Positions 60,629-64,000 of a stretch of DNA of 64,000 bases are shown here, one piece after another (the first letter of the stretch is position 1; the number at the start of each line of letters is the position of its first letter). The stretch is from assembly GCA_940671915.1 (NCBI GenBank), contig CALNVZ010002974.1:21331625-21395624 (forward strand). The letters are read 5' to 3'. The notes under the pieces are model-generated. The model did no database searches, was not told the origin of the DNA, and saw nothing but the letters and a program-made list of their open reading frames with translations. The position numbers and the translations under genes are program-made. This DNA is from Paracentrotus lividus. Lineage: Eukaryota; Echinodermata; Echinoidea; Camarodonta; Echinidae.

Positions 60629-63440
60629 CGATGATGACGTTAATGATGATGATATTTTTGGTTGATGAGAATACAAGAAGGAGGTTAAATACCTTTGATA
60701 TCGATGTGTAAGTTGATGATACTGAGTAGAACTGAATTATCTCTACTCTGGAGGAATCGTAAGAGATACTGAAGGGCTTCGTCTCCTAGCTCAACCACGC
60801 ATTTACTCTCCCTGTAATCAACAAGAACGGGTAATGATAACAATATTACAGTCCCATCCTGCTGTAATGAGATTTGGTTATAACGAACCACTTTTGCAGG
60901 TCTAAATTTTAAAAATGTACAACCCTGTGTGTTCAGCAGAACGATGATACAGGAAATAAATTAACTCCTGAAATTTGATTAGCGGTTTCATTTGATGGGG
61001 ACCTACTTCGCACAAAGTATGTACAATCCTATATCAAAAAGTTGTTATGCAAAATAATTTTTGTGTAGCAATCATACAAAACTATATTGTGATGTGATAC
61101 AAGGAAAAATATTCCATGTGATAGCATATCCACATCAGGGGGGTGTTTCGCAAAGAGGTATGTATAACTTAAAGACGCAATTGAATGCCTCGTTGCATGT
61201 GGTATGTTACGCCGCATCTTATTGGTTAAGTCATGCTCGGCCTATGCACCACTGATAATTCTTCATTGAGATCACGAATTGAATACACGATGTACTTTAG
61301 ATGATGTACACTAGAAATTTAAGCGCCTTCTCTCATCAGTTGGACCAAGTATTACACTAGCTTTCTACCATAATATTAGAGGTCATTTAAATATTTTGTT
61401 AACTTTTCAATTCTCACTTGCGGTGCATGCCAGGAAAAGTAAGTTTGTCGACCAACAAGGAAAAAGTAGGTATTTCATGAAAATGAACGTTTGTGGTGCA
61501 TGTATTATGAAACGCAAGAATTCCTTCCAGTCTGGTTGAACATACCTGAATGCTGAGAGATAAGGGTCTGTGATGAGATCCATACTGTTATATAAACCAC
61601 TCAGTCTATCCATCAGCTCTCTAGCATCAAGGCTGTCTTGATACTGAATACATCCTTTGTGTTTGGTGAACAAGCTGTGGGCTGTAACATCAAATAGAGA
61701 TTCAATTATTAGAGATAATTCAGAAAAGACTAGAAGATGTTATTAATACCACCAACCTGTCAATAAGAAGCCAAGTCTTCGATAAACTATAATAATCACC
61801 ACATTGATTATATTTTAATGCTATGGGAAGTTTCATCAAGTCATTTGTCAGCTACAAACAACTTTACAAACAGGAAATCAGTTCTTGCGCTAAAGTTAAA
61901 TAAAAATGTGATTAGTATAGCACTCAATAACATGTTCCAGTCGTAATCTCACTCATAACTCTACGAACGACTTGGTAAAACCCCAGGGTCCCTCTTGCGC
62001 CTCTCTGTTTCAGGTCTGTGCTGGATACTTAAGAAAATCCTTGCATCTGATGAAGTAACATCCTTTGTTCAGGCATGCTGGAGCAAGCTGGCCATAATAA
62101 TCGCAAGAATTGCATCTGATGAAGTAACATCCTTGTTCAGGCATGCTGGAGCAAGGCTGGCCATAATAATCGCAAGAATTGCATCTGATGAAGTAACATA
62201 CTTTGTTCAGGCATGCTGGAGCAAGTTGACCATAATAATCGCAAGAATTGCATCTGGATGAAGTAACATCCTTTGTTCAGGCATCCTGGAGCAAGCTGGC
62301 CATAATAATCGCAAGAATGCATCTGATGAAGTAACATCCTTTGTTCAGGCATGCTGAGCAAGTTGGCCATAAATCGCAAGAATTGCATCTGATGAAGTAA
62401 CATCCTTTGTTCAGGCATGCTAGGAGCATAGTTGGCCAATAATAATCGCAAGAATTGCATCTGATGAGTAACATCCTTTGTTCAGGCATGCTGGAGCAAG
62501 TTGGCCATAATAATCGCCAGAATTGCATCTGATGAAGTAACATCCTTTGTTCAGGCATGCTGGAGCAAGTTGGCCATAATAAACGCAAGAATTGCATCTG
62601 ATGAAAGTAACATCCTTTGTTCAGGCATGCTGGAGCAAGTTGGCCATAATAACGCAAGAATTGCATCTGATGAAGTAATATCCTTTGTTCAGGCATGCTG
62701 GAGCAAGTTGGCCATAATAATCGCAAGAATTGCATCTGATGAAGTAATATCCTTTGTTCAGGCATGCTGGGCAAGTTGGCCATAATAATCGCAAGAATTG
62801 CATCTGATGAGTAACATCCTGTTCAGGCATGCCTGGAGCAGTTGCCATAAATAATCGCAAGAATTGCATCTGATGAAGTAACATCCTTTGTTCAGAGCAT
62901 GCTGGAGCAAGTTGGCCATAATAATCGCAAGAATTTGCAGTCTGATGAAGTAACATCCTTTGTTCAGGCACGCTGGAGCAAGTTGGCCATAATAATCGCA
63001 AGAATTGCATCTGATGAAGTAACATCCTTTGTTCAGGCATGCTGGAGCAAGTTGGCCCTAATAATCGCAAGAATTGCATCTGATGAAGTAACATCCTTTG
63101 TTCAGGCATGCTGGAGCAAGTTGGCCATAATAATTGCAAGAATTGGCTGCAACCCGACGAGGGCTGTAGGACAAGTACTTGCACAAACATGGAGAAGACT
63201 GGTTGGCACCATGGCATTTTAAGCATATTGTTCTATTAAATCTTGCGATGAAAGAGGAGATAAATGTTCACTCGACAAAACAACATCCGAAAGTTGGCTA
63301 CATCCCACTCTTTATAATTATTTTGGTGATGCCAAGCAAACATTCCAAACACAGTACTTACCATTGACTTTATGTCCATCATAGATCATCTGTAAATACA
63401 GGTGTACAAACGTAGGATACAGCATTCCTACAAGGTCAGT
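49978..63440 (-). CDS. TAF5L: TAF5-like SAGA subunit (PAF65-beta), N-terminal exons off-window
   Basis: WD40 scaffold protein of the SAGA/PCAF histone acetyltransferase core, where it replaces TAF5. Exons, all GT-AG and in phase: 63362-63440, 61546-61681, 60693-60811, 59647-59890, 58596-58772, 57544-57650, 56597-56790, 55072-55185, 54154-54208, 52521-52643, 50751-50808, 49978-50107 (stop at 49978-49980). They give 511 residues against 589 in the human protein, so about 80-90 N-terminal residues lie beyond 64000. The first three exons encode the helical NTD2 region ([26 protein letters not shown]). Exon 59647-59890 is a Ser/Lys/Glu linker ending [19 protein letters not shown]. Six WD units follow, e.g. 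[11 protein letters not shown] and [25 protein letters not shown] and the C-terminal CNLLL favour TAF5L over TAF5. Confidence 0.94.
51554..52317. mobile_element. 764-bp piggyBac-like MITE in TAF5L intron
   Basis: Ends 'ccctaatctgcccgggg' and 'cccgggcagattaggg' are flanked by TTAA on both sides (51550-51553, 52318-52321), the hallmark of piggyBac insertion. Inner inverted arms 'gctaatttagcccccccct' and 'ggggggctaaattagc' follow. No transposase. Confidence 0.82.
52521..53560. repeat. 123-bp tandem repeats of a TAF5L exon border
   Basis: The exon 5' part plus its upstream intron is repeated with an exact 123-base period ('gacagtgtctg' at 52564, 52687, 52810). The third copy is split by a MITE and resumes at 53496. 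Each copy keeps the 3' splice acceptor but lacks the rest of the exon and its donor. Confidence 0.9.
52862..53493. mobile_element. 632-bp MITE with AT duplication, inside the third exon-border copy
   Basis: Ends 'ggcccagtcacatgt' and 'catgtgactgggcc', flanked by AT (52860-52861, 53494-53495). A 2-bp AT duplication is known from ISL2EU-type Harbinger relatives; assignment tentative. The ORFs inside (up to 161 codons) come from its GC-rich interior. Confidence 0.7.
55150..55400. repeat. Two-copy tandem repeat across a TAF5L splice acceptor
   Basis: Unit of about 125 bases: the start of exon 55072-55185 with its acceptor and upstream intron, copied at 55282-55400 ('cttcggatggaatttgacgc' in the copy). 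Confidence 0.85.
55640..56365. mobile_element. Repeat element with 'atgcctccgcc' ends and ggac microsatellite
   Basis: The inverted strings 'tatgcctccgcca' (55743) and 'tggcggaggcata' (56351) enclose two diverged direct repeats ('gacctttgacctacatactc' at 55974 and 56138) and a (ggac)n tract at 56253-56312. A type widespread in marine invertebrates; transposition mode unknown to me. Confidence 0.6.
57310..57460 (+). mobile_element. tRNA-derived SINE
   Basis: A-box-like 'tgctaagtgg' (57320-57329) and B-box-like 'ggtacgcaacc' (57363-57373) at tRNA-like spacing, followed by a non-tRNA body. Lies in a TAF5L intron. Confidence 0.65.
57598..57840. repeat. Three-copy tandem repeat across a TAF5L splice acceptor
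   Basis: Units of about 80-85 bases start near 57598, 57683 and 57762 ('actatatatggtatca'). Each includes the exon start 'cttacactctgacccaaga' or a shortened form plus intron sequence. Confidence 0.88.
58955..59480. repeat. Partial copies of a TAF5L exon end and donor
   Basis: The 3' part of exon 59647-59890 with its donor and early intron is repeated downstream at about 59322-59403 ('gcattgagtatactatagag') and in shorter form at 59430-59470 and 58965-59000. Here the donor side is copied, unlike the other exons. Confidence 0.75.
59480..59612 (+). mobile_element. SINE remnant
   Basis: B-box-like 'ggttcgaaaacc' at 59551 with the downstream body 'ttggatggtgacgttaaagg'. The A box is not clear. 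Confidence 0.45.
60531..60657. repeat. (gat)n microsatellite
   Basis: About 40 nearly perfect gat triplets in the TAF5L intron next to exon 60693-60811. Confidence 0.95.
62035..63150. repeat. 69-bp minisatellite, 16 units, in TAF5L intron
   Basis: Units begin 'gcatctgatgaagtaacatc' at about 62043, 62112, 62181, 62250, 62319, 62385, 62457, 62525, 62594, 62663, 62732, 62800, 62867, 62937, 63007 and 63076. The period is a multiple of three (23 codons), so long frames appear on both strands until single-base indels break them. It lies in the intron between exons 63362-63440 and 61546-61681. Confidence 0.95.
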
Positions 63441-64000
63441 CTGAAAGTGATCACAGAATTCACAAAAATTAATGATATTGGAAAGTTTAATATCATAGTA
63501 TCAATAATGTGCTCTTCAAAATATTTCAGAAATATTTGCATTCATGAATTAGCATACAATTGCATTAATAATTCCAAAAGATTCTATAGTTCTAGTGAAT
63601 TGATAACAGACCTTAGTTCAGGTAGGTATAATTTACCTTTCTTTGAACAAAAGTATTAACCTAACCATTGGGGGAAATTACAATAATAGTAATACCACTT
63701 TTTATACAATGTGCCAACAGGTCACTGGTGCAAAATCTGGTACGCATTTCCTCTGAAGTAACACAGATTTTTTTTTGCCTTTTGGAAGCAAAGAGTGCTG
63801 AATAATAATTATAACTATAATAAGGCATTTATATTGCGTGATATATCTAGTAATATACTATTCCGTGGTGCATTGTTAACAGGAAATTTGTTGAACTACA
63901 AATCAATAAATTGCAAAATAAAGTTAGTAACAAGCAATACACTTCGTAATAAATGACAGTTGATATAATTAATAACACTAAAAGAGTTCTTGGACAGCAA

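Noticed and set aside
62035-63150. Possible CRISPR-like array
   Set aside because: The whole 69-bp unit is repeated with no unique spacers, and the DNA is clearly eukaryotic.
62035-63226. Frames of about 90-200 codons on both strands in the 69-bp repeats
   Set aside because: They arise because the repeat period is a multiple of three. Frames shift at single-base indels, occur on both strands and lie within a TAF5L intron.
49978-63440. TAF5 (TFIID subunit) instead of TAF5L
   Set aside because: [12 protein letters not shown], the ELRGHTD context and the C-terminal CNLLL match TAF5L better than TAF5, whose C-terminus reads H-F-T-R-R-N-L.

Overview
The window looks like nuclear DNA of a marine deuterostome invertebrate, most likely an echinoderm and probably a sea urchin. 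The genes have many short exons with GT-AG introns, the DNA is AT-rich, small non-autonomous DNA transposons (MITEs) are very dense, and long G or C homopolymers and the 'gcgcttcgcgctcgc' repeat family are common. The species call is inference; the genes below rest on spliced reading frames that join in phase.

Layout. (1) 1-8037: transposon-rich DNA with no exon that I can see. (2) 8038-15478, minus strand: eight exons of an SLC20/PiT sodium-phosphate cotransporter. The last coding exon(s) are not visible and probably lie left of base 1. (3) 15479-21700: intergenic DNA filled with hAT-like elements. (4) 21748-33344 and 39406-43616, plus strand: two tandem paralogous C2H2 zinc-finger genes with the same six-exon plan. 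Each has five short exons encoding an acidic leader and one large exon encoding an array of about 20-25 fingers. The upstream gene carries decayed second copies of exons 3-5 and a LINE fragment in its last intron. (5) 43617-49977: satellites and MITEs. (6) 49978-63440, minus strand: twelve exons of TAF5L, the WD40 subunit of the SAGA core. Its N-terminal exons lie right of the window.

The three gene systems are unrelated in function: phosphate uptake, probable DNA-binding regulators and a general coactivator scaffold. The most informative structure is in how the locus evolved. The finger genes share a conserved promoter-proximal block, have internal finger-block duplications, and one provides an empty site that dates a transposon in the other. 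TAF5L introns contain repeated short tandem duplications across exon-intron borders and a 16-copy, 69-bp minisatellite that is open on both strands in many units. No RNA gene or CRISPR array could be supported.
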